Of a DNA stretch of 64,000 nt, positions 25,526 to 35,407 are shown one piece after another. The notes below the pieces were generated by a model, which saw nothing but the letters and a program-made list of their open reading frames with translations, searched no databases and was not told where the DNA came from. This DNA is from Blakeslea trispora (taxonomy: Eukaryota > Mucoromycota > Mucoromycetes > Mucorales > Choanephoraceae), in contig JAIWNE010000015.1 of NCBI GenBank assembly GCA_025331445.1, positions 1 through 64,000 of the forward strand. The letters are read 5' to 3'. The position numbers were made by a program, and so were the translations under genes. Each line of letters begins with the position of its first letter. Within the stretch, counting starts at the first letter, position 1.

Positions 25526-26852
25526 CAGTCACTAGGAAAATAACTTGATCCATTTTTCCAAATTATCACTCAAACCTCAACATCAGGTTGCATGAGTTGT
25601 ACTTATCGTAAAGGCTTGAAAGTTCACAAAATAAAAGGAAATAATGTTTATTTTTGAAAAGTGTTTAAAGAAATACAATTAGTATTTGGTATGCCCTCCT
25701 TTTGCCTTGATAACGGCTTTGCATCTAGAGGGTATACTGTCTACTAAAGTTTCAGCAAAATCAAGGCCTATTAGATCCCATTCTTGCAAGATGAGCGCCT
25801 TCGATTTTTCAACGTTTTTAACTGTGCGCCTCTTGGCTGCAAGGCGCTTATCTAACTCCCACCACACATGCTCGATAGGGTTCAAATCAGGGCTTTGAGC
25901 AGGCCAGAACTCAAAGCCGCTGATCTGATGGCCCTCCTTCCACCAACGAGCATAGGCACCTGTGTGGCAGGTAGCACCGTCTTCTTGGAGAATAAACTCT
26001 CTACCATGCTTCTCATGTAATTCCTTGGACCAAGAGTGGAAGTGCTTGGCCAAAGTATCAACATAAGCATCTTGGTTCATGTTGCCTTCTTCGACCACAA
26101 GAGGACCGAATCCCACAGCAGTAAAGCAGGCCCAGACCATCACCGATCCTTTATCCCATTTGGTACTACTGAGGATGTTTCTTTCCTCGTACCTAGTACC
26201 CTTCTTGCGGATGAATTGGGCAGCACAGTCGTTGCTCTCAACCCGAAAACGTGCCTCATCTGACCATACGACGCTTCTCCACTCATCATCATCCCAACCG
26301 GAGTGTCTACGTGCCCAACGTAGCCTAGCCTCCTTGTGGCGGTCAGTAAGAGTGGGCTTGTGTGCTGCCCAAAACGAATGAAAGCCACATTTGGCTGGAT
26401 AGCTGATAATAGTCTTCCTGTCAACTAACAAGCCAAATGTTGCTGCATATGCTTGAACCTGAGGATATGTAGCAAACGGATCCTGTTGCATAAAACGAAC
26501 TAGTAATCTGATGTCGCCTTCAGTTGCCTTCGGCTTTCTACCAGTACTCTTACCTTTCTCAAAAGCACCCTTTTTCTCAATTGTATGGATTATGTTCCTT
26601 GCTATCTTGACATTAACACCTGTCAATGCTTCAATCCTACTATACTTTGTATCGTTCATTTTAAGATAATAAACACCTCCTCGCTTGAAATCATTGTGAC
26701 ATTCGTATTTGCGAGCATTAGAGCTTTCGTTTGATGTATTGTCCATGTTTGATTGTATTTAGAAAAAGTTATGTAGAAGAGGAATGAAGAATATTATTTT
26801 GAGGAATTTAATGCATTTTTTGAAATGGATCAAGTTATTTTTCTAGTGACTG
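25526..26852 (-). mobile_element. Complete Tc1/mariner element (1327 bp)
   Basis: The terminal inverted repeats begin CAGTCACTAGGAAAATAACT on the left and CAGTCACTAGAAAAATAACT on the right (reverse complement). They continue with TGATCCATTT, about 30 bp in all with one internal mismatch. Both ends are flanked by TA (25524-25525 and 26853-26854), the standard Tc1/mariner target duplication. The single minus-strand transposase gene fills the interior without stops or introns. Everything needed for an autonomous element is present in sequence. Confidence 0.95.
25679..26746 (-). CDS. Tc1/mariner transposase, intact
   Basis: 355 residues, the usual length for Tc1-like transposases. The N-terminal half carries paired helix-turn-helix motifs (YSRIEALTGVNVKIARNIIH, then STGRKPKATEGDIRLLVRFM). 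The catalytic DDE domain shows VVWSDEARF (first Asp), FILQEDGATCHTG (second Asp) and WPAQSPDLNPIEHVWWELDK, where the Asp/Asn-Pro-Ile-Glu segment supplies the final acid. Spacing fits DD34E. The enzyme cuts and pastes the element at TA sites. The start ATG at 26746 lies about 105 bp inside the right terminal repeat. No disruption is seen. Confidence 0.95.
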   Translation of the reverse strand: MDNTSNESSNARKYECHNDFKRGGVYYLKMNDTKYSRIEALTGVNVKIARNIIHTIEKKGAFEKGKSTGRKPKATEGDIRLLVRFMQQDPFATYPQVQAYAATFGLLVDRKTIISYPAKCGFHSFWAAHKPTLTDRHKEARLRWARRHSGWDDDEWRSVVWSDEARFRVESNDCAAQFIRKKGTRYEERNILSSTKWDKGSVMVWACFTAVGFGPLVVEEGNMNQDAYVDTLAKHFHSWSKELHEKHGREFILQEDGATCHTGAYARWWKEGHQISGFEFWPAQSPDLNPIEHVWWELDKRLAAKRRTVKNVEKSKALILQEWDLIGLDFAETLVDSIPSRCKAVIKAKGGHTKY

Positions 26853-26975
26853 TATATGAATAAATTATAAATAGTGCGCCAAAGTGGTGCGTAAACGTAA
26901 TACGTAAATATAATGCGCAGCAATTTAATTTTCCTTTCCTTTTTCTTTTTTTTTTTCTTCTGCTTATCTCTTGCC

Positions 26976-28445
26976 GCACAGTAGCAGGGTTCCTTTGCTT
27001 GCAAGGGCGTTTCAAGAGAAGCGCTTGGCGAAAAGTAGTGCGGTAGAGGATCTGTCCGCGGGAGTGCTTTGGTCTCAAAGCCGCAAGTAATTGCGGAAGT
27101 GTAAAGACCCCATTCTGACATGCGCTCTATTCGTAACCTTTTGACCTCTTTGTCCGCCTCTGTACTGCCTGTTTAGCGTTCGACATCACGGTACTGAGTG
27201 GTCTTTGGTGGGCAAAGTACGCTACGTGCAACTTGCCTTCGATGGCATTGCTTTAAGGGAAGTAGTCTGAAAAGCAAAAAAAAAAAAAAAATGATAGGTT
27301 ATTGTCGCGACTTTACTAACACTATTGCTTCCGCCTAGGTCCAAGCGCGCAGGCCAAACATTTAGCGATAGAGGCTCGCACAGTAGCAGGGTTCCTTTGC
27401 TTGCAAGGGCGTTTCAAGAGAAGCGCTTGGCGAAAAGTAGTGCGGTAGAGGATCTGTCCGCGGGAGTGCTTTGGTCTCAAAGCCGCAAGTAATTGCGGAA
27501 GTGTAAAGACCCCATTCTGACATGCGCTCTATTCGTAACCTTTTGACCTCTTTGTCCGCCTCTGTACTGCCTGTTTAGCGTTCGACATCACGGTACTGAG
27601 TGGTCTTTGGTGGGCAAAGTACGCTACGTGCAACTTGCCTTCGATGGCATTGCTTTAAGGGAAGTAGTCTGAAAAGCAAAAAAAAAAAAAAAAAATGATA
27701 GGTTATTGTCGCGACTTTACTAACACTATTGCTTCCGCCTAGGTCCAAGCGCGCAGGCCAAACATTTAGCGATAGAGGCTCGCACAGTAGCAGGGTTCCT
27801 TTGCTTGCAAGGGCGTTTCAAGAGAAGCGCTTGGCGAAAAGTAGTGCGGTAGAGGATCTGTCCGCGGGAGTGCTTTGGTCTCAAAGCCGCAAGTAATTGC
27901 GGAAGTGTAAAGACCCCATTCTGACATGCGCTCTATTCGTAACCTTTTGACCTCTTTGTCCGCCTCTGTACTGCCTGTTTAGCGTTCGACATCACGGTAC
28001 TGAGTGGTCTTTGGTGGGCAAAGTACGCTACGTGCAACTTGCCTTCGATGGCATTGCTTTAAGGGAAGTAGTCTGAAAAGCAAAAAAAAAAAAAAAAATG
28101 ATAGGTTATTGTCGCGACTTTACTAACACTATTGCTTCCGCCTAGGTCCAAGCGCGCAGGCCAAACATTTAGCGATAGAGGCTCGCACAGTAGCAGGGTT
28201 CCTTTGCTTGCAAGGGCGTTTCAAGAGAAGCGCTTGGCGAAAAGTAGTGCGGTAGAGGATCTGTCCGCGGGAGTGCTTTGGTCTCAAAGCCGCAAGTAAT
28301 TGCGGAAGTGTAAAGACCCCATTCTGACATGCGCTCTATTCGTAACCTTTTGACCTCTTTGTCCGCCTCTGTACTGCCTGTTTAGCGTTCGACATCACGG
28401 TACTGAGTGGTCTTTGGTGGGCAAAGTACGCTACGTGCAACTTAC
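26976..28445 (+). repeat. 403-bp GC-rich tandem satellite, about 3.6 copies
   Basis: Units begin GCACAGTAGCAGGGTTCC at 26976, 27378, 27782 and 28185, giving periods of 402, 404 and 403 bp. Units are essentially identical; the only differences noticed are in the length of one A-run (about 15-17). The fourth unit breaks off at GTGCAACTT, after which sequence diverges. The unit is clearly richer in GC than its surroundings. It contains a short stem-loop (CCGCAAGTAATTGCGG) and a GACTTTACTAAC...CCGCCTAGG segment resembling a branch point plus acceptor. No open frame spans a unit. Confidence 0.95.
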
Positions 28446-30941
28446 CTTCAGTGGTACGACTCCAAGTTCATCACATATGAATTCTGTGGTGTTTGCAACA
28501 GCTCACATGCATAATTGCAACACCAATCTAGTTAAGAAGAGTTTTTTATCGTGTCTAACACTTTTTCTCTTCACCTTAATAAAGGGCTATAATTTGTCTC
28601 ACTTAACTTGCTAAGTTACAAAACCCTATCTCAAAAGACAAACACAACAAATTTTGTTATTTCAGCCTGTTTTCACTTTTTCTGCTCATTTAATAGCAAA
28701 AAAAAAAACTAAACATCTGTCTCACTCTGTTATAACCTTTCTTTACTGTAAACCAAAACTAAAACACACCGGTTCATCCGTGACAGCAGTAAAAGAAAAA
28801 AAGCTTTAAAATTGGTTGTCAAAGTATAGCCAAAACTGTATACATTTGTCATTGGAAATTATAGTTGGTAGTAATTTGCATGAGCTTCATTCATAAATAC
28901 AATCTCTTTCTTTTCTTTTTTGCCACACAAAAACAATGTAACCAGGCTGCAAAACGACAGAAGAAAATAAAATACAGTCTTCCAAAGAGCAGATCACCAA
29001 ACAGGAGAGATGTGAAAGAAATGCAAGCAATATTGCTATACCTGTCAGCCTAGATCTCACATGATCCCCTTATGGACGCATATTCCTACAACAAATTACA
29101 AACTTTTTTTCTGGCTGCCTACTCTCCTAGCAGTGGCGCTTATACTTTGGAGGCAACTCTTACTCAAAAACTGGTCGTACTTTATTGAGACACAGTTGGC
29201 CTCTTATTCATTTCCCCCTTCTTTTTGACCCGTATGTAGTTTTTCATATAGACAACTATTCGATTTCTTTGTAAGCTGTAGTTGAATATTGGCTATACCA
29301 TACTCAGTCTTGTTATGCCCTTTAGCTGTAACAACTCTCGGTAGTGTGCAAAAATAGCTTTCAGTTAGCTTTGTCATAGTTGTATTGCTCATAGAATTCT
29401 AAATGACAAAGCCATGTCCTTCTGAAAGCTTTTATTGAATAACTTATTTTTTTCTTTTCCAACCTCAAAGAAAGATATTAGGTGGCTTACAAAAGGAAGT
29501 CTGTATTTGTACTTTGATGAAAATATTCTATTCCTTCTTTTGAGATTGCTTGAAACTATGGAACATGTTGATGATGGTGTCAAGCTTCCCGTCATAAGTC
29601 TAAATATTCCCTTCAAATGCTACATGCAACGCTTTTCCTCTGTTGTATCAAACGATGTTTAAAACAACACGATAGTTGACATGTAACCTCTGTCTAGACT
29701 CAGATCATAAACTACCAAATAAAGAGACGTATTACACATTCACTTGTAACAGAGCTATAGTGTAATATTTAAGGCTTATCGGATAGTTATAATAAACTCA
29801 GCTGTGAATTGAGAATAAGTTAAGATCCTTTATTTATATATAATATAATATCAAATGTAGTTACCTGTGAATTGAGAATAAGTTAAGATAAAGAGTTATA
29901 CTTATTCTCTAATGAACAGTATTTATATTCTTCTAGTTCTACTAGTGCTAATTGTTAATTATCTTTTGAAGTTTATAATATGGTCTTGATCGGTCTTCCA
30001 ATTTAGTCTGTCTGGTGTATTACATATAGAGTTGAGTGTCTAGCCTGACAACCAAATGTCACTGCTATCATTGCAGGATTAACAAATAGAATATCTAGAC
30101 TCACAATAGTTACAAGATGTCATATGATAATGATGGTGATATCAATATCTCAAGTCTTTGCAAAACTATGAAGATGTCACTGCTTAATTATTTATGTCTC
30201 AATGCAAGAAGCCATAAAAGTTGGCCTGCTATAAATAGTTGTTCATTGGTAGATAAGATAAGGTGTAACGAAGACAGGCATTGTGCATTAAATAGCAAGT
30301 CACTTTCCATCATCAATAGAATAGTATAAATAGAAATAGATTCTTAACTAGTTAGAAAGCTCATTCAATTTACTTTGAACTTATTCCGGACAAAACAATA
30401 AAAGTTGAGTCTCAGTCGTACTTTGTCTCTTTTGTTACTGCTGAGAACCTACTTATACAACAGAGCTAAATCGTATGAAAAAACGAGGTCTGACTGTACT
30501 CAATGAAAACATACTTTTTTAAATATCAAGAAATGAGCCAAAATATACAGCAAACTAAGCTCAAATTGTTACCAATTCTGCCTATAAGTATTATAATAAC
30601 TATTAAATTAGAATATTGCGTTTCTATATTGTTCTTTCTTGCTTCCATATCCAAGTGTTCTGATCGAAATGCAAGTTGCTTCAGGGCTGAAATCTGATTG
30701 CTCAATTCATTCAAAGACCGAAGGGCAATGATATTTAAAGCAAACGGTGTTCAATTGACAAACGTTCTACCGAGACATCTGAGTTTTGTCTCCCAAAAGT
30801 CTCTAATTTTAAAAAAAAAAAAAAAAGGGAACTAAAGGTGGCATAATTTATTCATATCATATATTTTTGTTAATAAATGAGCGAAAAGTCTTCTAAAGAG
30901 TGTCTTTTGTAGTTAAAGGAATGTCCTGGATAAGTTCTTGG
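28446..30941. other. Unassigned AT-rich stretch, possible element remains
   Basis: No supported gene. A 25-bp direct repeat lies at 29802 and 29865. A region near 30390-30450 (AATAAAAGTTGAGTCTCAGTCG followed by a short T-rich end) has the look of an LTR-type transcript end, but no matching second LTR or coding domain is seen. Confidence 0.45.
29802..29925. repeat. Direct and inverted short repeats
   Basis: CTGTGAATTGAGAATAAGTT followed by AAGAT occurs at 29802 and again at 29865. The second copy is followed after about 15 bp by ACTTATTCTC, which pairs with its own GAGAATAAGT, giving a small stem-loop. Confidence 0.7.
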
Positions 30942-31420
30942 TCATCTTGGCTTTGAGTTGGGCTTGAGCTCTACAATATAAAAATGACTACTGTAGAGTT
31001 GCAAAGGAATAGGGCGAACAAGGGAGGGAGGGGAAAAGTAAGGAGCGAATGTAGCACTTTGATTGTCAGGCGTATAGCAAGCAATAGGTCTGCTAAAGGT
31101 ATCTGTTGCTAATTGGACCATTTCGGGAAATTGGAACCAATTATCAGTGATACCTGCTGAAGTGTCGTTGCTAAGCTTGCTTTGGATACTTTCAAATGTG
31201 CCAGAGAAAACTTCAGAAGCGGAGGGAGAGCTACCAAAAACTTGGCGGTAGAATTGATCATTCTTTCTCAAACACAAAAGCATCTCATGCTTGACCTTGC
31301 CAAAACTGGCTTCATCATCAAGAACGGCATGAGCAATCGCTCTATAGCCACAATTACCATCAAGCGAAGGATTGAAGTGGCCTGTCACTTGCTGGCACTC
31401 AATCCTTTGGGAATTGGAAT
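30942..31420 (-). pseudogene. OTU-domain portion of the MULE gene
   Basis: Part of the fused gene, listed separately because of its interest. The OTU catalytic signature DGNCGYRAIAHAV supplies the Asp and nucleophile Cys, and SSHFYIVEL supplies the histidine, about 130 residues apart as in OTU deubiquitinases. The frame is open upstream through IECQQVTGHF to a single TGA near 31435, beyond which it continues into the transposase C-terminal part. OTU domains remove ubiquitin-like modifiers. A role in protecting the transposase is speculation. Confidence 0.75.
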
Positions 31421-31597
31421 GGCTAGGCGGACTACTTCAACCATTTAGTATGTTAATTTCAATTTTTGGTATCAATACCTTGGGCAACTTCTTTTTGACT
31501 TGCTTTTTCTTGTTTGGCAAGTTGAGCGATTTTGTCCATCTCTCTTTCCAAAGCAATTTTTCTCGGGTGGTGTTTTTAGGACGACCTTTGATATCAT

Positions 31598-31773
31598 ATA
31601 GTAGTCGCTCCATTTAAGGATAGCCAAAAATCTTGAAAATCTCATCCTTAAATAGAGAATACCCTTAAATAGAATTGGTTTCAGAGCTTGTATTGAAAAA
31701 TATTTTTCAGAAACCCACCCTTATATAGAGAATACCCTTAAATAGAACACCCTTAAATAGAGCGACTACTGTA
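31598..31773. mobile_element. 176-bp MITE with CAGTAGTCGCTC-type ends
   Basis: Inverted ends TAGTAGTCGCTCCATTTAAGG and, reversed, CAGTAGTCGCTCTATTTAAGG, bordered by TA on both sides. The interior has several repeats of CTTAAATAGAGAATACCC. It lies inside the MULE gene and interrupts its reading frame. A truncated relative sits at 20646-20766. The TA target and CAGT-type end suggest a Tc1/pogo relative as the parent. Confidence 0.85.
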
Positions 31774-34627
31774 TACTATTAGAGGAGGAAGGATGCGCTC
31801 AACTTGCTTGTCATCAGAACACTTGCTTATGATTGCTCTAAGCTCATCCTCTAAGCTGATTCTTTCTCCTTGAGTTTTTAAGTCTGCATTGATATATTGC
31901 AGCTTCTGCAACTGAACCTTTACAGGCTTTTTGACTTCATGCTCTTCAGGATTATGCTCCTTGCTGGCATTTGTCATTTCAGCAATAGTAGCAACTTTAA
32001 ACCAAGGATATTAGACATTTGTTTAATACTCTATACTCTAAGCTACTAACCTCTGCCATTCTGATACATAATGTGCCATCTTCTGTGGACGGCAGCTAAT
32101 GGAATAGGACCATTATATCTTGCAATTCGATGTCTGCAAGGAAGATGGTATGCTCTACGCAATTCGCAAAGGCATTTACCCGCAGTAGGATCCACATGAG
32201 AGACATGATCAGGATCAGCTTTGTTGTCCATCAAATTGATGTATTCGAAACGAATACGATCAAAGGCAAAGCTGGTGATCCTGCCTCTCAGTTGGCTCAT
32301 CTTGTCATCAATTTCATGTCCAGTCTTATCCTTCAAGACCGTTTCAAACAAAGACTCACGCAGAGTCTGTCTGTTTCTGTAGCTTTCCTGTATTCAAAAA
32401 TGAAGCGAATTAACCAAACTTGATCCAGACACAACTGTAACAATTAACTCACTCTTCCTTCAACCGATTCGCAAATTTTCTTGATTACCAAGCCAAGCGA
32501 ACCAGAAGATGTCTTGTTGTGGCGTTTAATGCCACTGTGAGTACTTTCGACTCTGTTAGACGTGCGATTGCCCATGTGCACATAGGTGTTGACATAATAG
32601 CCAACCCAATGGCGACGAAAGGCCATCATGCTATACAAGTTTGAACGTTAGAAAAATTCATGCTAAATGCTCTATAACTTATTTTCATTCACATTACCTG
32701 TCAAGATACGTTTTCATTTCTTTGCCTTTATCAACGCAAAGATTATCTTGAGAGACAAACGCATCGTACTCGTTCTTGAAGCCTATCAATGCTTCCTTGG
32801 TGTTAGATTGAAAAGCTATCTTGTGAACAATAGCTTTGAATCGCTTCTCCAGCAAAGGGCGGCTTTCTTTGTCTACAAAGAAGAGCAATGCAAAAACAAG
32901 TAGTCTTTACTCATAAGAAAGTTTAATACTAAATTACCAAGCTGGACTTTCTTGCTCATGCTTTTGATGAGTCTTTTCATAAAGTTGTGCACAATGTGCA
33001 CATAACACAAAATGTGTCTTGACTCAGGAAACACAACCTTAATAGCATTCATCAAGGCTTGATCCTTATCAGTGACGAAGTTGTCAGGAAGAAGACTGGG
33101 ATCAGTTCCACTGGGCCAAGCAATGCTTCTCAGTTGCTTCATGGCCCACTCATAAGACTCGGTAGTCTCCTTTCTCATCCAACATCCAGCAACATGGATG
33201 GTTGCAAGTTGGCTTCGGCGATACTCCGAAGCTACTGTGCCTGCAACAACAATGTTGAGCAACACCATGCGGTGACTGTTGGTCTTGTATGTTGCATCAA
33301 TGATGACACTTTCAGGGAGTCGTCTGAGCTCATCCCTTCCATGCTCATGCATGAAGAAGACAGCATTCACCTTATCATCACTGTCTACTCTGGTACGTAC
33401 TTGATGCCCAGTTTGCTCCAAATCTGAGATAAACTCAGGCATACCAGAAAACTGGTCATTGCAGAAGCGTTGCTGAATGTTATGCAAATCGCTTAATGTG
33501 ATGCCATTATCAACTTGCTTTTCTACCAACAACTAGTAAGATGTACGTATATTAGTATTGTCAAATGAAAGAATAAAATGGAATTCTGTCGAATTCAAAA
33601 GTAAAAGGATTTGGTCTAAAGCAGCAAAAATGATACAAGACGAGAAAAGGATATGAAATCAAATCACTTATTCTTTATTTCCTCTCTTTATTTTGTGTTA
33701 AAAGACATTCCATCAACTAAATATTCATCTCTCAAATGCAACACCGTCGAAATGAACATAGCTGTATAAAAAATATATAGCATAAAGAAGCTCATCTTAC
33801 CTTCAAATCACTTCTGGGAGTTTCTCCCTTCTTCATCATGCTACAAGCCGCTTCGAAATCTTCGGGGAGAAGCTTCCTGAAGGCCGAATAGGTTGACAAG
33901 TCACTGCTAAGAGCATGGTTATGCTCAAGAGTGACTTGACGAACCTTCCAGGGCCTCTCAGTATCGCGTCCTACAGACGCATAGATGCGCAAAGGGCATC
34001 GCTTTCTGCCAGATTGATAGCGTCGTCCACTCTTGTTCGTATCTATGAAAAAGGAGTCCAGTCAATCGCTTGATTCAGCTAATCCATTTCGTTTATAATT
34101 CTCTATGCAGCACATACCCTCGGAGCTTTCTTCTCGCTCAGCGTTGGCTTCAACTTTCTTGGCCTTTCTATAAGCACCGCCATGTCTACATTGCAAAACA
34201 ATGTAGCTGTTCCTGCTACTTCTAGCAGTGGTGATTGGGCAATTGAACTCTTTGCCCAAAGCCTGTGCTTTATCACGAAGCTCGTCTAAGCTTCTGAACT
34301 TGGCACCTACAAAGAATATTTTACCAAGTTCTTCCTTCATATCGTTGGAGGATTCGGCAACAACGATTGATTCAACTTTGTGATCGCTTTCCTCTCCAGT
34401 TTCGTCAAAAACAAGCGATTCAGCATCACTGAAATCATCCCAGTCACAAGTGACAGTGGTACTAGTCGTCATTCGTCTCATTTGAGAATCGGTAACGGTA
34501 AGTTGAGAATTGTCTAAAGATACTTGAGAGTTCATAATGGAAAAATAACAGAAAGAAAAAAAAGGTTAATTCAAAAAAGCAAAAAAAAACCTTCAGGCAC
34601 CAAAATGCTCGAATATTATTGGCTGTG

Positions 34628-34649
34628 CAAATGCCTACGTAGGCATTTG
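34628..34649. promoter_or_regulatory. 22-bp perfect palindrome upstream of MULE gene
   Basis: CAAATGCCTAC followed by its exact reverse complement GTAGGCATTTG, about 93 bp before the transposase ATG. It is a candidate dimeric binding site, possibly for the transposase or a host factor. Confidence 0.5.
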
Positions 34650-35338
34650 ACAAAACCTTGTTGAGAAACCTAGGTGTGCGGAACTTTAATCTCATATTTA
34701 CATCTTATTGGTACCTTTGTTCAATAGTTACTGCTCTGGATGCCTGAACTCAAGCGCTCGGCGATCAAGCTTTTTCTTTCTTGTCCGCTTTTTAGTACAT
34801 TCGATGATCTGTTTCAAAGACAGAAAGGGAGGGAGAGAGATCTGTATCATTAAAGTAACAAAGACTTTTATCAACTTTTCCTATCAGCAATTGACTGGAA
34901 TTAAGAACAAAAGCAGACCTTGTTTAGGATGGCACATGGCTTAACTGTTACTACTCATACTTTTAGACGCTTCTCATCCATACAGAAGAAAAAGTGCAGT
35001 TGTTTTTTTCTTTTAGTGTTAGGAAGACTCCTTTTGTGGTTGTTTTTTGTTGATCGTATGTCTGAATATGAAATTTGTGCTTCTTTCAATGCATAATCAG
35101 ATAGAGTGAACACAAGATGCTCAAAGCACCTTGGTTTTTGTTTCGTACATAGACATGTTACATTTTCATATTTACTGTGGATCCTTTTATGTCTTGCTAA
35201 TGTGGTAATAAAACTTTCTATTTGTTCTCTCAAGAGAGGAGAAAAAGCTGTTTTCATAAGCAACAATTAAAGTGTTTTGCATTGAATAAACGTTTCATGT
35301 CTACTGAGCAACGTTACACGAACCAACTGTCTTTGTAG

Positions 35339-35350
35339 TATATAAAAGAG
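35339..35350 (+). promoter_or_regulatory. TATA box of nuclease-like copy 2
   Basis: TATATAAAAGAG lies about 68 bp before the ATG, a standard spacing for a fungal TATA element. The corresponding promoter is not present in front of copy 1. Confidence 0.65.
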
Positions 35351-35407
35351 ACTGCACAGCGCAGCTTCTTTTCCACATCTATTTCTCTATATATTATTTC
35401 GTCTAAA

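Larger units (their letters stand above)
30942..34535 (-). pseudogene. Mutator-like (MULE) transposase gene fused to an OTU domain, disrupted
   Basis: Read on the minus strand. Exon 1 (34535 to about 34121) has an acidic N-terminus, then a FAR1-type zinc domain (FRSLDELRDKAQALGKEFNC ... YIVLQCRHGGAYR; next exon RKRCPLRIYASV ... VTLEHNHALS). The MULE DDE domain follows with RLPESVIIDATYKTN (first Asp), DNFVTDKDQALMNAI (second Asp), RHILCYVHIVHNFMKR and NRTSNRVESTHSGIKRH (Glu). A SWIM zinc finger follows (GKCLCELRRAYHLPCRHRI), then DIKGRPKNTTREKLLWKERW. In the same frame, after one TGA, comes an OTU cysteine-protease domain (FNPSLDGNCGYRAIAHAVL; C-terminal SSHFYIVELKPN). A MITE sits between the SWIM part and the GRPKNTTR segment. 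Introns are short except one of about 260 bp (33532-33791). The fusion is inferred from frame continuity. Confidence 0.85.
34536..35407. other. Shared upstream region of MULE gene and nuclease-like copy 2
   Basis: The two genes diverge from here. No coding sequence is seen. It holds a 22-bp perfect palindrome at 34628-34649 near the MULE start and a TATA box before the nuclease-like gene. The stretch 34955-35266 has a minus-strand frame with no recognisable motif. Confidence 0.55.

Noticed and set aside
26830..28614. Open frames within the 403-bp satellite
   Set aside because: They recur with the repeat, change frame with the A-run length and do not span a unit.
29204..29662. Short frames on both strands as genes
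   Set aside because: No recognisable motif; likely AT-rich chance frames or element debris.
30390..30450. Solo LTR
   Set aside because: The end looks LTR-like, but no second copy, target duplication or retroelement domain was found.
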